Below, piece by piece: positions 22,517 through 33,779 of a stretch of DNA of 64,000 nucleotides. This DNA is from Gnetum montanum (Eukaryota; Streptophyta; Gnetopsida; Gnetales; Gnetaceae). The stretch's first letter is position 1, and each line of letters starts with the position of its first letter. The stretch is from contig MNCI01008066.1 of NCBI GenBank assembly GCA_015680685.1, forward strand, positions 658,791 to 722,790, read 5' to 3'. Made by a program: the position numbers and the translations under genes. A model generated the notes under the pieces. That model made no database searches. It had not been told where the DNA came from and saw only the letters and a program-made list of their open reading frames with translations.

Positions 22517-22946
22517 ACTTGGTACCAAGAAAATATTCTAAAATTAAATTAGATTTCTTCTAATTATTTACAAAAAGGATAAAAGTATGATTTACGTTTC
22601 AAATATAGATTATATGTACTCAAAGTATTATGAAATTAATTGTTAAAAGAGGATCATACTAGTAGCTATGTACCTTAGAGGTGATAAAATATTTTGAATC
22701 TTAAAATTTTAATATTAGTGACTTAACATGAAGCAAGAGACAACTGAATTTATTTTTAACTGCTTAATTTGTCAACAAGTTAAAGTTGCAGATTAGAAGC
22801 CAGGAGGATTACTTCATGTTCATGAAATACCCCAATGAAAGTGGAAGGTCATTAGCATGGATTTCATTTTGGAATTACCAAGGACTAGAAGCAAATATGA
22901 TGCTATACTAATAATGATGGATTTGTTAATAAAATCTTTTTTTTTT

Positions 22947-23012
22947 CTTGCTACTTGCTTAACTACAACAACAAAAGATCTTGCTACTTGCTCAACTACA
23001 ACAACAAAAGAT
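22947..23012 (+). repeat. 33-base tandem duplication in K integrase
   Basis: Two nearly identical 33-base units (CTTGCTACTTGCTTAACTAC then AACAACAAAAGAT) lie at 22,947-22,979 and 22,980-23,012. The length is a multiple of three, so the frame is kept. Confidence 0.9.
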
Positions 23013-23332
23013 CTTGCTAAGTTATTTATTAAGGAGATTGTACCCCATATCTAGTTTAGCTACCATTCATAAGCATTTATGGGGTTGCTACCAATTGTTT
23101 AGCTCAGATATCTGCTTTATTCATATCTATGTACTAAATTAAGTATAATTTTCTTTATCATCCCTAAACATATGAGTAAATAGAGCAAGTAAATTGAGTC
23201 CTAAAAGACATGTTCTAGGGTTGTGCACTTTAATATAAGGAGGAATGAGAGGAAATGTTGCCTTTAGCAAATCTTACATATAACAATAGTTATCAAGAAA
23301 GTATTAAAGATACTCCTTATGAGATACTTTAT

Positions 23333-23905
23333 TGTTACATCCCCATTCCCAAATGATGTTGCTACATAACAAAGATGGTGCCTCTTTATAACAATTATTA
23401 TCATTATTGTAATAAGACTTGAAAGGGTAGTTGTAATTGAGACCTCAAAGGGAGCATTGTAATAACATATGTGTCTCCTAAGGTAACATTTGGAGGTTTA
23501 ACCTAAGACATTTATACCTAGACTTAGAGGTTGTGCTAGCATGGGATGGTGGAGCCAGTAAAAGAAAGTCATGAGAGCTAGGTGAAGTGAGACAAGAAGT
23601 GATGGCCATCCCTTCTAGTCAGGTAATAACCCTAACCATGGTGGCAATGCTAGATTGCCTCTAAGGGATAGATGACAAAGGAAGAAAATCCCAAAGAACA
23701 CTCTCAAAGCATGATCCAAATGCTCCATTCTAAATCAATAAAGCATTCTTTTATTTTCTCTTTCTACATTTTCCCTATTATTTCCTTTACACATAAGGCT
23801 GAATGTTACATATATTTGACATTTGTTATATTATCTTCTTATGCATAATGTCTCATATAATACATATTTTACATTTTCCATGACATCTGAGGACAAGATG
23901 TCATA
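23333..23905 (+). mobile_element. 573-base LTR-like repeat inserted in K integrase
   Basis: It interrupts the integrase exactly between YEILY and GRLCQSP. TTTAT precedes it (23,328-23,332) and follows it (23,906-23,910), a 5-base target duplication. It begins TGTTACATCCCC, ends GATGTCATA and contains AATCAATAAAGC, a possible polyadenylation signal. No coding frame. A diverged reverse copy lies at 38,704-39,209, sharing AGAGCTAGGTGAAGTGAGA/AGAAGCTAGGTGAAGTGGGA and ATTGCCTCTAA. Best reading: a solo LTR. Confidence 0.75.
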
Positions 23906-24510
23906 TTTATGGTAGGTTATGTCAATCACCTATTTGGTAAACCACTATGGAGGATAGGATGTAGTTAACTATAGACTTGATTGATCAAACAAAAAAACAT
24001 GTTTGCATAATCCAAGAATATATTACGGTTCACTAGGATAGATGAACCAAGTATGCTAACTTTAGAAGAAGACCTCTTAAATTTTAAGTTAGTAATTATC
24101 TCTTCTTCAAAGTATCTTCCTTGAAATAATTGATGCGATGTAAGCAGAGAGAATAATTAGCTAAAAGATATCTAGGTCCATTTGTAGTAAATAAAATTGG
24201 AAAAGTAGCATATCATTTAGCCTTACCACCAAGTTTAGGAGGTATTTACAATGCTTTTTATTTTTCTCTCTTAAAGAAGTATGTTTCAAATGAGAGCCAT
24301 GTTATAGAATGGGAAGAAATATCTCTACAACTAACTATTATTTATTAAGAATATCCCATAAGAGTTATAAATAGAAAATAAAGGAAATTATGAAGTAAAG
24401 TAATTTCTATGCAAAGGTCCTTTAGGAACAACATGGAAATCAAGAGACAACTTGGGAAACTAAAGTAGATATATTTCTTCAATTTTTCAAGATGAAAATT
24501 CTTAAATGAG

Positions 24511-24515
24511 GGGAG
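24511..24515. other. Left target-site duplication of element I
   Basis: GGGAG before the left LTR against GGGAT (31,124-31,128) after the right LTR, four of five bases alike. Both flanks are parts of the K polypurine tract and LTR junction. Confidence 0.55.
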
Positions 24516-25642
24516 TGTAGATAATTGAACTTAGAAGGGGGCATGAATAAGTTCCCCAAATTAAAACTTTGTAATACAAAAGCACATAAACCAAATTTAA
24601 CATTGTTCCCCAACTTGGATAGTCCACACTCCAAGGGTAGATTGCAAGCACACCTTCAAACTTTATTACTCTCAAATGCGATTGAAGGGTCCACACCCTA
24701 TATAGTGTTCAATCCCTACTCTAGATTGTTGTGCCAAAACACCAGCCACTTAACCATGCAAGGTCCTGTTAGGCTTCGAATGTGATTTCTAGGCTTCCAC
24801 AACCCTTACAACATTAAGCTCTACTCTGAAGTGTTGTACTATAGCACCAACAATTGAATCCTGCAGGATCTCAACAAGCTCAAGCAAGATGCCTTCCAAC
24901 AAGAAGCACATCAACCCCACAGGGCAATAAGAGAGAAAAATTACAAGGGATAAATGCAACTCAATTTGCTTATGCTTGTACATTGAGGTACAGCACATTT
25001 TTACAATGAACAAATGATGATACAATGAAGAGCAAAAAAGATTCTGATGATTCAAAAAATGATTATACAATTATTACACATAATCTTTCAATTTTTCCAA
25101 TGAATATGATGTCTTCTTATCTCTTTCATGCTTCTAAATCCATCTTAGAACTTGTGTAATGGCTAGGCAATAGTCACTAATGGTCATGGAAAACATCTTC
25201 TTCATGCCTGAGACATAGTTCTACATTTGCCTTCTATTTTGGGAAGACGTCTTTGTTTGAGAAAGACATCTTTCTAAAATCTTCATTCTTGGAAGACATC
25301 TTTGTCAAATGGAAGATGTCTTTCTAAAACTAACCTACATTCTATGAAGATGTCTTTGCCTAATGGAAGATGTCTCTGCATAAAGAAAGATGTTTGTTGT
25401 TTCTTGAAGATGTCTTTGCCTATGTTCACTCCAATTCTACCAAGATGTCTATTGTTTCTTAGAGATGTCTTTCTTCATCTTCATTTTTGCATCATGTATT
25501 CTTCATTTCTTGTCCAAAATCTTGCACAATCCAAATCTCAATCCAAGTTATTGTCCTACAAGCACAATAATCACACACATACAAACAACCTTGTCTTTCA
25601 TTTTTCTTAATGTCTTAACATACCAGAACCAAAAGGTCCACA
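24516..25642 (-). mobile_element. 3' LTR of copia element I
   Basis: The 1,127-base LTR pairs with 29,995-31,123. On the minus strand it begins TGTGGACCTTTTGGTT and ends CAATTATCTACA. U3 (25,190-25,480) is packed with the word AGATGTCTTT in both orientations. A minus-strand polypurine run abuts it at 25,643-25,658. Short open frames in it are chance. Confidence 0.9.
25190..25480. repeat. AGATGTCTTT word array in U3 of element I
   Basis: About 11 copies of AAGACATCTTT or its inverse AAAGATGTCTT, spaced 15-45 bases apart. The right LTR has the same array at 30,660-30,960. Related words recur inside the element at 27,790-27,930 and in the solo LTR at 34,620-34,850. Confidence 0.85.
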
Positions 25643-25658
25643 ATATTCCCCTTTTTGA
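25643..25658 (-). other. Polypurine tract of element I
   Basis: The minus strand reads AAAAAGGGGAATAT directly before the 3' LTR, the usual plus-strand primer of copia elements. Confidence 0.75.
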
Positions 25659-26900
25659 TAATTTCCAAAACATAAGAAAAAAGGATTATTCTTATCCCAA
25701 TAATAACACATTAGCTACTTCTCCCCCTTTTTGGACATAACCAAAAAGGACAAAGCATATAAAGTAAGTGCATAAAATATACTAAGAAAAAGCATTGAGA
25801 CATATAAATTCCTATGGTAGCCAAGGTTTAGGATAAGTGTGTAGGTTTAGTCGCAAATAAATCAAAGTAAAAGAAAGAATAAATGGCAAGGTAAACCATG
25901 TAAAGATAATAAGAAAATCACACCATCTATCCATAATCATCTACAAACTATTATAGACCATACTATAACAAGAGTACAGCTATCCATAATTTTCAAACCA
26001 CATCAATCACATACATGCAAATTCCCAAAATCACATATAAGAGAACCAAAAATATCTCATCCTTTTTAAGCATCAAAAGGAGAGAAAAAACAACATCTTG
26101 AGGTCTCAATCACTAACCTTGGTAGCATCCTCAGACTTAAAATCTGATGCTGCTTTAGATGAATGATAAGTCTTCTCTTCATTATCATCACTACTGGTGT
26201 TGGATTAGCTGGATTTCTAAGTGTCCTCATCAAAGGACTCAACCTAGTGCACATGAGCTTGCCTTGGATAAAGCTTTACTAAAAATTGAGAGGAAGCTAG
26301 TGGAGCTAATGGAGCTATCAACTGTTGGACTAGAACCCATTGGGATGTGGTCCAAAAGATGCTCTTTGTAGCTCTTTACTCAAAAGAGCTGGGAGCATTA
26401 GCAGGAGATGGAACTGTGTAAGTAGGAGGGACTAGAACATGGTGCTCTAGCTACTCCCCACACTCTTTAGAGGCTCCTTTGGCTCAAAATGTAACTCCAT
26501 CCTAGATTCATACATGCATAAAGGGCCTACTGCTGAAGAATGATGTGGAGGAATAACAACATTCTCCTCACTATCAAACATAGGAGGAGTAGTAATCTTC
26601 TCAAGCACTTACCCATCAGAGGAAGGAGGAATCCTAGCTACATCCAACTCTTATGCAAGTAAGAGAGGTTCCTTTCAAGCTTCTTGATTACTTGTGTAAA
26701 GGACTGAAGAAGCTTCTTTAATGATGAACTAAGTTAAGCACTAGTGGATTTGGATCTTCTTAGCTATAGAGATTCTTCCTTATTTGGTTTTTGAGGCCTG
26801 CTACTAGGTCATGCTTTAGCTACATGGGAAGTACTTCTCTTCTCTACATACTCACTAAGACTCCTCTTGCCTTTCAACAAAGGCAACTCTAGTATAGGTA
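25659..26900 (-). other. Internal region of element I without recognisable pol
   Basis: AT-rich, with scattered short frames. On the minus strand, 26,700-27,000 continues the ORF described next (GYPYFISLLIFQRGVP, LPLLKGKRSLSEYVEKRS) and then a Ser/Pro/Leu-rich part. I find no copia integrase, RT or RNase H motif here. Confidence 0.5.
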
Positions 26901-27028
26901 CACCCCTTTGGAAAATTAGTAAGCTAATGAAGTAGGGGTATCCAAGGATTCCTTCCTTCACATAGAGGCTCAAATATCTCGACAAAGAGTGTGCCCTAGA
27001 TCAATGATAAAACTATAAGCAAACAATA

Positions 27029-27469
27029 CTATAGAAAACCTTGGGGCGATAGTAGATAATCATAGCTACTGCCTTTCACCATGATGTTATAAAAAATAAT
27101 GAGTAACAAGATGGAGGAATCAAAAGTCATTTTTCTCCTCTCAATATGACCCCTATCAAATGACATATCTCTCTCAAATAAAACATCACAAAACTCATCA
27201 TGTCCAATGGGCATTATACCATTTGTGTAAATATCATGCATAGAATCAATGGTAACCCAGAAGACATCAAAACTAGATATGCCTAGAATTTCATTTACAA
27301 GTTCAGGAGAGAGTTCAACAACTATTTTCCCAATAGTTGATGTGAATGCCCTAATAACAAAATTATATACAATAATATTACAATATAACTCCCTAATAAG
27401 CACCTCAGGAACAAGAAAATTCATGGAAATGAAGGTGGTCCACTTCAAAAGCCTAAAGTAATCTAACAA
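27029..27469 (-). pseudogene. ORF resembling the plant transposon-associated domain (PF20167-like)
   Basis: An open stretch of 146 codons inside copia element I, same strand. It reads LVPEVLIRELYCNIIVYN, then FTSTIGKIVVELSPELVNEILGI, followed after the stop by GYPYFISLLIFQRGVP. This order (E-x-R-E-x-Y-x-N, a short beta segment, 'elsPelvNeiLGi', later a Y-x-x-F-I segment) resembles what is called the putative plant transposon protein domain. I identify it by pattern only, without a search. It sits where protease and integrase would be expected, so the element may be non-autonomous. Alternative: part of another element inserted here. Confidence 0.45.
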
Positions 27470-28356
27470 AGCTTATTTTCTATGAAGTGGAAAAGCAAGA
27501 GAATGCTCAAAAATAATAGTAGTGGTTTGAGTTGTTTCAAAGCTATGCTAGGTGCTTGTGCTTCAAAATTGAGACATGTAGGTAGGTGGCACAATATTGG
27601 AACTTCAATTTGAATGTTTCTTGTGTGATTCCCTAGACATTCCAATCTTCTTTTGGGCCATCACTAACAAAAATCGCTACAAATGGTGGAGCCCTAGTCA
27701 TCTATTTAGGGTATATCTAAAGGAATATGACAAAAATGGGGGTTTTGTATTTTATAGTGGTGGAAAAATGAGGGCTTTGAATGAAAAAGAAGACATCCTT
27801 TTTAATAGGAAGACATATTTACCACATGTAAAACTTACAGTAGATGTCTTTTTCTTTCAAGAAACATCTTGCCTGCAAACCCCAACAAACTAGAGAGGCA
27901 TCTTTGTTTTCTCAAAGATGTCTTTGTACAGAAATCTTTCACTTTTTAGATAAATATTTCATCAAACATAGGGTGAGATTTGGAAAGGCTGCTAATGGTC
28001 TATAGTCTTAATAAGAGTTTGAAAATAAAAGAAAAATTTACCTCTAACTACCTATCATGTTGTCAAAAGGTGATGGAGCTTCAAGAGCTAAAGACTAAGT
28101 TTCCTCTTTTGAGGATTCTTCTTTCAACTGAAATTCTCCCATGTTTAAGACATGACTTCCTCTTACAAATCTATTGGTGAAAGTATCATGATGCCCTTAG
28201 TTCAATTTTTTAATTCTCCATTCCTTTTTGACAACTTTTGTCTTTTGAGTTGACATCCAATCTCCTCTATGATCCTACATAAAAACCTTTCTTGATGCAC
28301 TTTCATAAAATTGATTTTTATGATATTAATAAGTACTCAAATGATAGAACTTCGAG

Positions 28357-28402
28357 TTGCACTCCCATTGTATATGCCCAAAATTATTGCAATAATAACA
28401 TT
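28357..28402 (-). pseudogene. CCHC zinc knuckle of copia gag, element I
   Basis: The minus strand encodes CYYCNNFGHIQWEC, a perfect C-x2-C-x4-H-x4-C zinc knuckle. It lies downstream of the gag body and supports a SIRE-like gag layout. Confidence 0.8.
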
Positions 28403-28532
28403 GAACCCTCCTATTGTAGAAAAGATGAGTAGAATGAATATGATCAAACTTTTTACGAGCCTTTTGATTGATAGGAGCTTCTTCTAAAATGGTGCCCTTA
28501 ATTTTTGGTGATTCCTTTAGATAGGATTATGG

Positions 28533-29860
28533 TCATACAAGCTCTTCTTCTTGGGAACAACATATAAGTACACTTTTATCTTGTGGACTTCTTCCTTGTC
28601 CTAGTATCATTTTAAGGGATTCCTTTCCCTTCATTAATCTTTCATTGATTAATTTAACATATGCAACTTCCACTTTGGCTTGTTCCAAGGATGAGGTTAG
28701 CTTCTCATTCTCAGCCCTTAGGTCTGATAATTGTTTATTAAGATCAAAAATAGTCAAATTTAACAAATATATTTCATGATATTTAGATTTAACTTGTTTA
28801 TTTAACTTAGTATAAAGATTTTAAAAATTTAAAAGTTCTTTACACAATATATCAAACCTCTCATCGTCATTTAGTTCATCGTCTGATGAATCATCATTAG
28901 TCAAGGCCATGTACATGAACTAATAATTTTTTGCATCTTCTTCTACTCCTTCTTTGCTCTACTTCCCATCATCCCAACTTGTATAGAAGGTGATCTTCTT
29001 TACTTCATTAGTGAGTTTATTCTTGAATTGCATCCTGAAGCTACCAGGACATTTTGAGGTCACATGGCCTCTTCAACCACACATCCAACATTCTACAAAA
29101 GAAAAATCTAAATTAGAGTTTAAGAGATTCTTACCTCTACCTTTGGGATGACTAAATCCTTGTTGATATGTTCCTTTGTTTCTTCTAGTGATTATTCATT
29201 ATAGTTTCCTAGTGAAAAAGGCAATCTTATCTTCATTTTCCTCATTATGCTCATTGAGCTTCTTCTTCTTTGAGGTAGTCTTCAAGGAAATGGGTCTTTC
29301 TTGAATAGCTCTTTCACTTATGAGATTCAATTCATAGCCAATGAGAGCACTTTGGAGTTCCTTAAATTTCATAGTTGAGAAGTCTCTAATTTCCTCCATG
29401 GCCATAACCTTCAATCTAAACTCCAGTTGTAAAGTTCTAATCATTTTGATAATGACATCGCTTTTAGGTAGATTTTTTCTTGTTCCTCTAATTACTACAG
29501 CAAGATCATTAGCTCTAGAAAAATAGTCCTTTATTTTCTAACCTTCTTGAATTTTGAGTTTATTGTACTTACTTTGTAAAACTAATAATTTTGACTACTT
29601 AACAATAGATGTTTCCTCATAAGTAGCTTCTAAAGTTTGCCAAATTTCTTTTGTCATTTTACATCCTACTACTCTATTAAATTCATATTTATTTAATTCA
29701 CAATACAAGAAATTTTTTACTTTTAAATCAAACATGAACTTATCCTTTTCCTCTTGTGACCATTTTTTGCAAGGCTTGATGATGTCAGTGAAGCTATCGA
29801 TAGGTGGAGTGTAGCCTTCAAGAATTAACTCCCACACTACAAATTCCATGGATTCAAAGA
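28533..29860 (-). pseudogene. Copia gag (UBN2-type), element I
   Basis: Gag of a SIRE-like Ty1/copia element, broken into frames. From the N terminus: 29,595-29,849 has WELILEGYTPP, WSQEEKDKFMFDLKVKNFLY and TKEIWQTLEATYEETS, the gag-polypeptide (UBN2) core. 29,199-29,444 has LEFRLKVMAMEEIRDFSTMK, ELQSALIGYELNL and an acidic IAFFTRK end. A first, decayed zinc knuckle lies near 29,060-29,095. 28,533-28,766 is a coiled coil with LRAENEKLTSSLEQAK. It lies between primer site and zinc knuckle as expected. Confidence 0.85.
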
Positions 29861-29980
29861 ACCCTTACATTCTAGCTTTCTAGTAGGTGAATTTGAATCC
29901 ATCAAAAATGGATGACTTTGTGTAAGATGTTCTCTCCATTGTTCACTCTTGAAGTTGATGATGACAAAGAAGAGTATTAG

Positions 29981-29992
29981 GCTTTAATACCA
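29981..29992 (-). other. Primer-binding site of element I (tRNA-iMet type)
   Basis: The minus strand reads TGGTATTAAAGC. The usual copia site is TGGTATCAGAGC, complementary to initiator methionine tRNA. Two differences suggest decay. It directly follows the 5' LTR. Confidence 0.75.
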
Positions 29993-29994
29993 CT

Positions 29995-31123
29995 TGTGAA
30001 TCATTGAACTTAGAAAGGGGGGAATGAATAAGCTTCCTAAATTAAAAAATTGTAACACAAAAGCACACACACACCAAATTTAATGTGTTTTTCCAACTTG
30101 GGTAGTCCACACTCAGAGGGTAGATCTCTAGCACACCTTCAAACTTTGTTGCTCTTAAATGTGGTTGAAGGATCCACATCCTATATAGTCTTCAAGCCCT
30201 ACTCTGGAGTGTCGTGTTGCAACACCAGCAACTTAACCCCCCAAGGCCCTGTCAAGCTTAGAATGTAGTTTATAAGCTTCCACAACCTTTACAGCCTTGA
30301 GCTCCACTCTAAAGTGTTGTACCATAGCATCAACAACTCAATCCTGTAGGATCCCAACAAGCTCAAGCAAGATTCCTTCCTACAAGAAGAGCATCAACCC
30401 TGCAAGGCAATAAGAAAGAAAAATAACAAGGGATAAATGCAACTTAGTTTGTTAATCCTTATACATTGAGTACAACACACTTTTACAATGAACAAATGAT
30501 GATACAATGAAGAGCAACAAACATTACAATGACTTACAAGATTATTGTACAATGATTACACATAATTTTTCACTCTTCTCATGCATATGATGTCTTCTTA
30601 TAGCTACCATGTTTTTAAATCCATCTTGGAACTCATGCAATGGCTAGGCAATGGTCACTAATGATCATGGAAGACATCTTCTTCATTCCTGATACATCTT
30701 TCTACATTTTCCTTCTATTCTAGGAAGATGTCTTTGTCTAGGAAAGATGTCTTTCTAAAATCTTCATTCTTGGAAGACATCTTTGTCTAATGGAAGACAT
30801 CTTTTTGAAACTAGCCTACATTCTTTGAAGATGTCTTTCCCTGATGGAAGACATCGCCATCCAAAGAAAGATGTTTGTTATTTCTTGTAGACGTATTTGC
30901 ATATGTTCACTTCAATTCTACCCAAACATCTAGTATTTCTCAGAGACATCTTTCTTCATCTTCCTTTGCATAATGAATTCTTCATTGCTTGTCCAAATGC
31001 TTTTACAATCCAAATCCCACTCCAAGTTTTTATTCTGCAAGCACAATAATCACACACACATACAAACAATCTTGTCTTCTATTTTTCTTAATGTTTTGAC
31101 ATACCAAAACCAAAAGGTCCATA
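29995..31123 (-). mobile_element. 5' LTR of copia element I
   Basis: A 1,129-base LTR, homologous along its full length to 24,516-25,642. The outer end reads TATGGACC where the partner has TGTGGACC, so the terminal TG has decayed. The word array is at 30,660-30,960. The stretch AACTTAGAAAGGGGGGAATG near 30,005 marks the inner end. Confidence 0.9.
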
Positions 31124-31130
31124 GGGATGA

Positions 31131-32270
31131 TGTCATAACCTAAAAATTTACATATTTTTAACTATTTAATTTAATTCATATGTTTAATTATTTAATGTTA
31201 TTGGATACATTTCAATAGGTTAGTTATAATTTTATAATTACTATTATTGTTGTTTTTGTTAATGTTATTGTTTTTGTTGTTGTCATACATAAGTGAATAT
31301 AATCTACTTGATAGAGTGTTTTGTTAAAGTTTTATATCCTTTGTTTTACTACTATTGTAGCTTTGTCATAGATATTTTGCATATTTTATGATCAAATATC
31401 GAAATTCAATTAACCTTAGAAGTTTTCCTTTATATCAAGTATCATGCCTTTTCAAATATTTGGCTATGCCTATTTTATTCATTATGTACATTCAATTATA
31501 AACATTTAGTTATGCATATTTTATTCTTTATTATGCACATGTGATTATATAATACTCTATTTATAAAGCATTTTGGATCCTAATCCTACCTAGACCATAT
31601 CCCTTATCACTTTTTATCATTAAACTAAAATTTGAAGTTAAGTTTTAATTATAATTAAATGTTGTATAAAATAACTTTGTTATGAAAGTACATTAGGATG
31701 GTATCCTACCTAGAATCTTAGCTTACCAATATGTCTAAGATGTTTTCAAGTATTAGTTTTGAACCTTAGTTTACTAGAATTGAAGTTACAAATCTTGAGA
31801 TATCACAATTTTAGTTTCTTAGAAATCCTATAAGAGTTTTAGCATTTGAGCTATGCACTTATGATGCATGATGCTTATATATAATTTCATCATAATTGGG
31901 AGGTACGTTGGAACCTAAAATAATTGAAAAACAAGTACACCCCTAGTCCAAATATAACTTTATAACTCAACATTGCCCATCAAAATTGAGCCCATGACTT
32001 GGAGCTTCCAAATCAAGAGTCTTACCACTCAGCTAACACCTCATTTTTTGAGCATATGGTCACATAGTGCACTTGATAAGGATCCTATAGGTTCAAACAG
32101 AATTTGATTTGGAGTTCATAAATGCCTCTTATGCATATTTTAATTTTGAGGATAATAGTTATAAAGGAAAACTTAGAAATGAACTTTTAAAAAAATGCTC
32201 ATATAGAAAATAAAAAAAATTAAAAATAAGGTGATTATGTTCACATGTATGTTTAAAGCTAATTTGACGA
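31131..32270 (+). mobile_element. Start of the 3' LTR of element K (right end unknown)
   Basis: Immediately after element I the sequence reads GGGATGA then TGTCATAACCTAAAAATTTA, the form of a gypsy LTR start (TG, then CC and A-rich). Together with the AGGGGAG at 24,515 it restores a polypurine-tract/LTR junction of K. The rest is AT-rich without frames. The right end was not found; a tRNA-like segment lies inside. Confidence 0.55.
31981..32045 (-). repeat. tRNA-like segment (SINE head or tRNA relic)
   Basis: The minus strand reads TAGCTGAGTGG, a perfect A-box (TRGCNNAGYGG), at 32,025-32,035. A weak B-box, GGGCTCAATTTTGA, begins 42 bases later, the tRNA spacing. Between them lies CTTGATTTGGAAGCTCCAAG, capable of an anticodon-like stem. 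No CCA end or clear cloverleaf, so I favour a tRNA-derived SINE. Confidence 0.5.
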
Positions 32271-32499
32271 TTCAACTATTTTGGGTGATTTGGACTTAGC
32301 AGTTATTTCACAATTCAACGATTGGATGTTTGGCAATTTGCTAGATCACAGAACTAATTTTGGATTTTGGCACTTTGATGGTCTTCAATGTGCTATTTTG
32401 ACCCATTTGTATGTTAAAAATTATAAAGTAATGTATTCCATTTCAAGTAGTTTAGAGATGTACAAGAAGTAGGGTTTCAATGTCAGGATTTACAATTTT

Positions 32500-33260
32500 G
32501 TAAGAGGAATGGAATAACATGGTTGCAATTCTAAACTTCATGGCATCTCCAATTATGAAATTGAAATCCATATTTGAAGCTATGATAAAAAGGTACAAAC
32601 CATTCTAATTACTATAGAGGTAACAAGATTCATTATCAAATGTTGAACTCAAGTTCATACTAATATGAAATCTCTATAGTCACAGTTATATTTTCTTCAA
32701 TCAAAAATAATAACTAATCACTTAGGCTTGGAATTAGTTACTAAGAAAATGCATGAAGATGAAGAAAAATGTGATAATGTTTAGAATATTCAAATTATGG
32801 AAATTCCTAAAGAATAGGATGATGATCTTTTTTAGGTCATGCCAAATTTCTTTACAAAACAAATGCGTATTTCTTCTACCTTAATAATTAGTGTAAATGG
32901 ACTCTGTCCTAATGGGGGTAAAGTTCAAAAAATTCTTGTTAGGTTTGCTAATTAACATGAAAGAGATAAGATTTATAACAATATAAGTACCATTAAAGGA
33001 CAAAATATTTAGATTAATAAAGACTTGACCAAAAAAGAATATGCAAAAAGGTAGGAAAAATAGTAGAAAGTTCAATAAGCTCATGCTAAAGATAAAATTG
33101 CTTACATAAACTATAAATATGTTATGACTATCAAAGATAGGGAAAATTCCTCAAAATGGGTATTTTCTTCCATTTCATGTGGCTTTCTTAATGTTGAAGA
33201 TTCATTGGCTAATAAAGTTACTACTTTAGATGCTAATCATTTCTTCAATGATTTTGATTT
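32500..33260 (+). pseudogene. LINE-like ORF1 remnant (coiled coil plus RRM-like)
   Basis: A conceptual frame with several stops. It starts with a helix-rich region, then MEIPKE and acidic DDDLF, VNGLCPNGGKVQKILVRFAN, ERDKIYNN, IKGQNI and INKDLTKKEYAKR. The succession 'short acidic segment - K-ILVRF - ERDKIY - IKG - I-I-N-DLTK' is the layout of LINE ORF1 proteins with an RNA-recognition-like domain. It would bind element RNA. The call is by motif order only. Directly downstream lies an endonuclease-like piece. Confidence 0.5.
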
Positions 33261-33269
33261 ATTTATTTT

Positions 33270-33500
33270 TGCTTAAACTTAGGAAGAAGAAAATTCTCTA
33301 GCTGTATTTATTTTAGGCTTTCATATCATTTCTACTAAAAATAAGTATTCCGAGATGAGGGGTAGAACTTCTAGAGGTATTTCTTATTTAATTAAAAAGT
33401 TTAGAGATCATTTCATTAAGGGGCATAAAGTTAATGATAATTGCCAATATGTTAACAAAAGATTAGTAGATTCCTCAAATTCTTGTCATTTATCCTAAGA
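33270..33500 (+). pseudogene. LINE-like endonuclease fragment
   Basis: A frame with EEENSLAVFILGFHII, then SEMRGRTSRGISYLIKKFR. The RGR-x-x-x-GI-x-x-LIKK segment is characteristic of apurinic-type endonuclease domains at the start of LINE ORF2. A short 28-base duplication follows (33,502-33,557), then matching ends; RT is not present. Confidence 0.45.
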
Positions 33501-33501
33501 G

Positions 33502-33557
33502 CATTCATTGTCCATGCAAAATTAGTAATCATTCATTGTCCATGCAAAATTAGGAAG
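33502..33557 (+). repeat. 28-base tandem duplication
   Basis: CATTCATTGTCCATGCAAAA with TTAGTAAT/TTAGGAAG occurs twice, at 33,502 and 33,530. Confidence 0.85.
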
Positions 33558-33779
33558 ATTTCTTGTTATTGGAACCTCCCAAAGGCATGTCAACTATCAA
33601 AACAATTTGTTAGCTTTAATGTACCAAATAGCAAATTAATTTTTTTCAATGTCAAATGTTTTTATGAGTGCCTATAAGTCTTGGTCATCATTTGTATGTT
33701 TTTTAAAGCATTCTACTACGTCTCTTTAATTTACATATTTTGTTCTCAACATTTGTAGTTCTACATTAGCAATATGAAA

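Larger units (their letters stand above)
22640..24510 (+). pseudogene. Integrase to pol C-terminus, chromovirus-like element K
   Basis: Degraded integrase, the enzyme joining element DNA to the host. In order: the zinc-binding segment with CLICQQVKV, WKVISMDFILELPRTRS (22,850-22,900; catalytic Asp region), LTYNNSYQESIKDTPYEILY ending at 23,332, an inserted repeat, then GRLCQSPIW from 23,911, KYANFRRRPLKF, and RYLGPFVVNKIGKVAYHLAL with LKKYVSNESHVIEWEE. The last part is the C-terminal tail typical of Tekay/Del-type plant gypsy elements. The internal region ends with AAATGAGGGGAG at 24,515, where copia element I has inserted; the K LTR resumes at 31,131. RT is absent. Confidence 0.8.
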
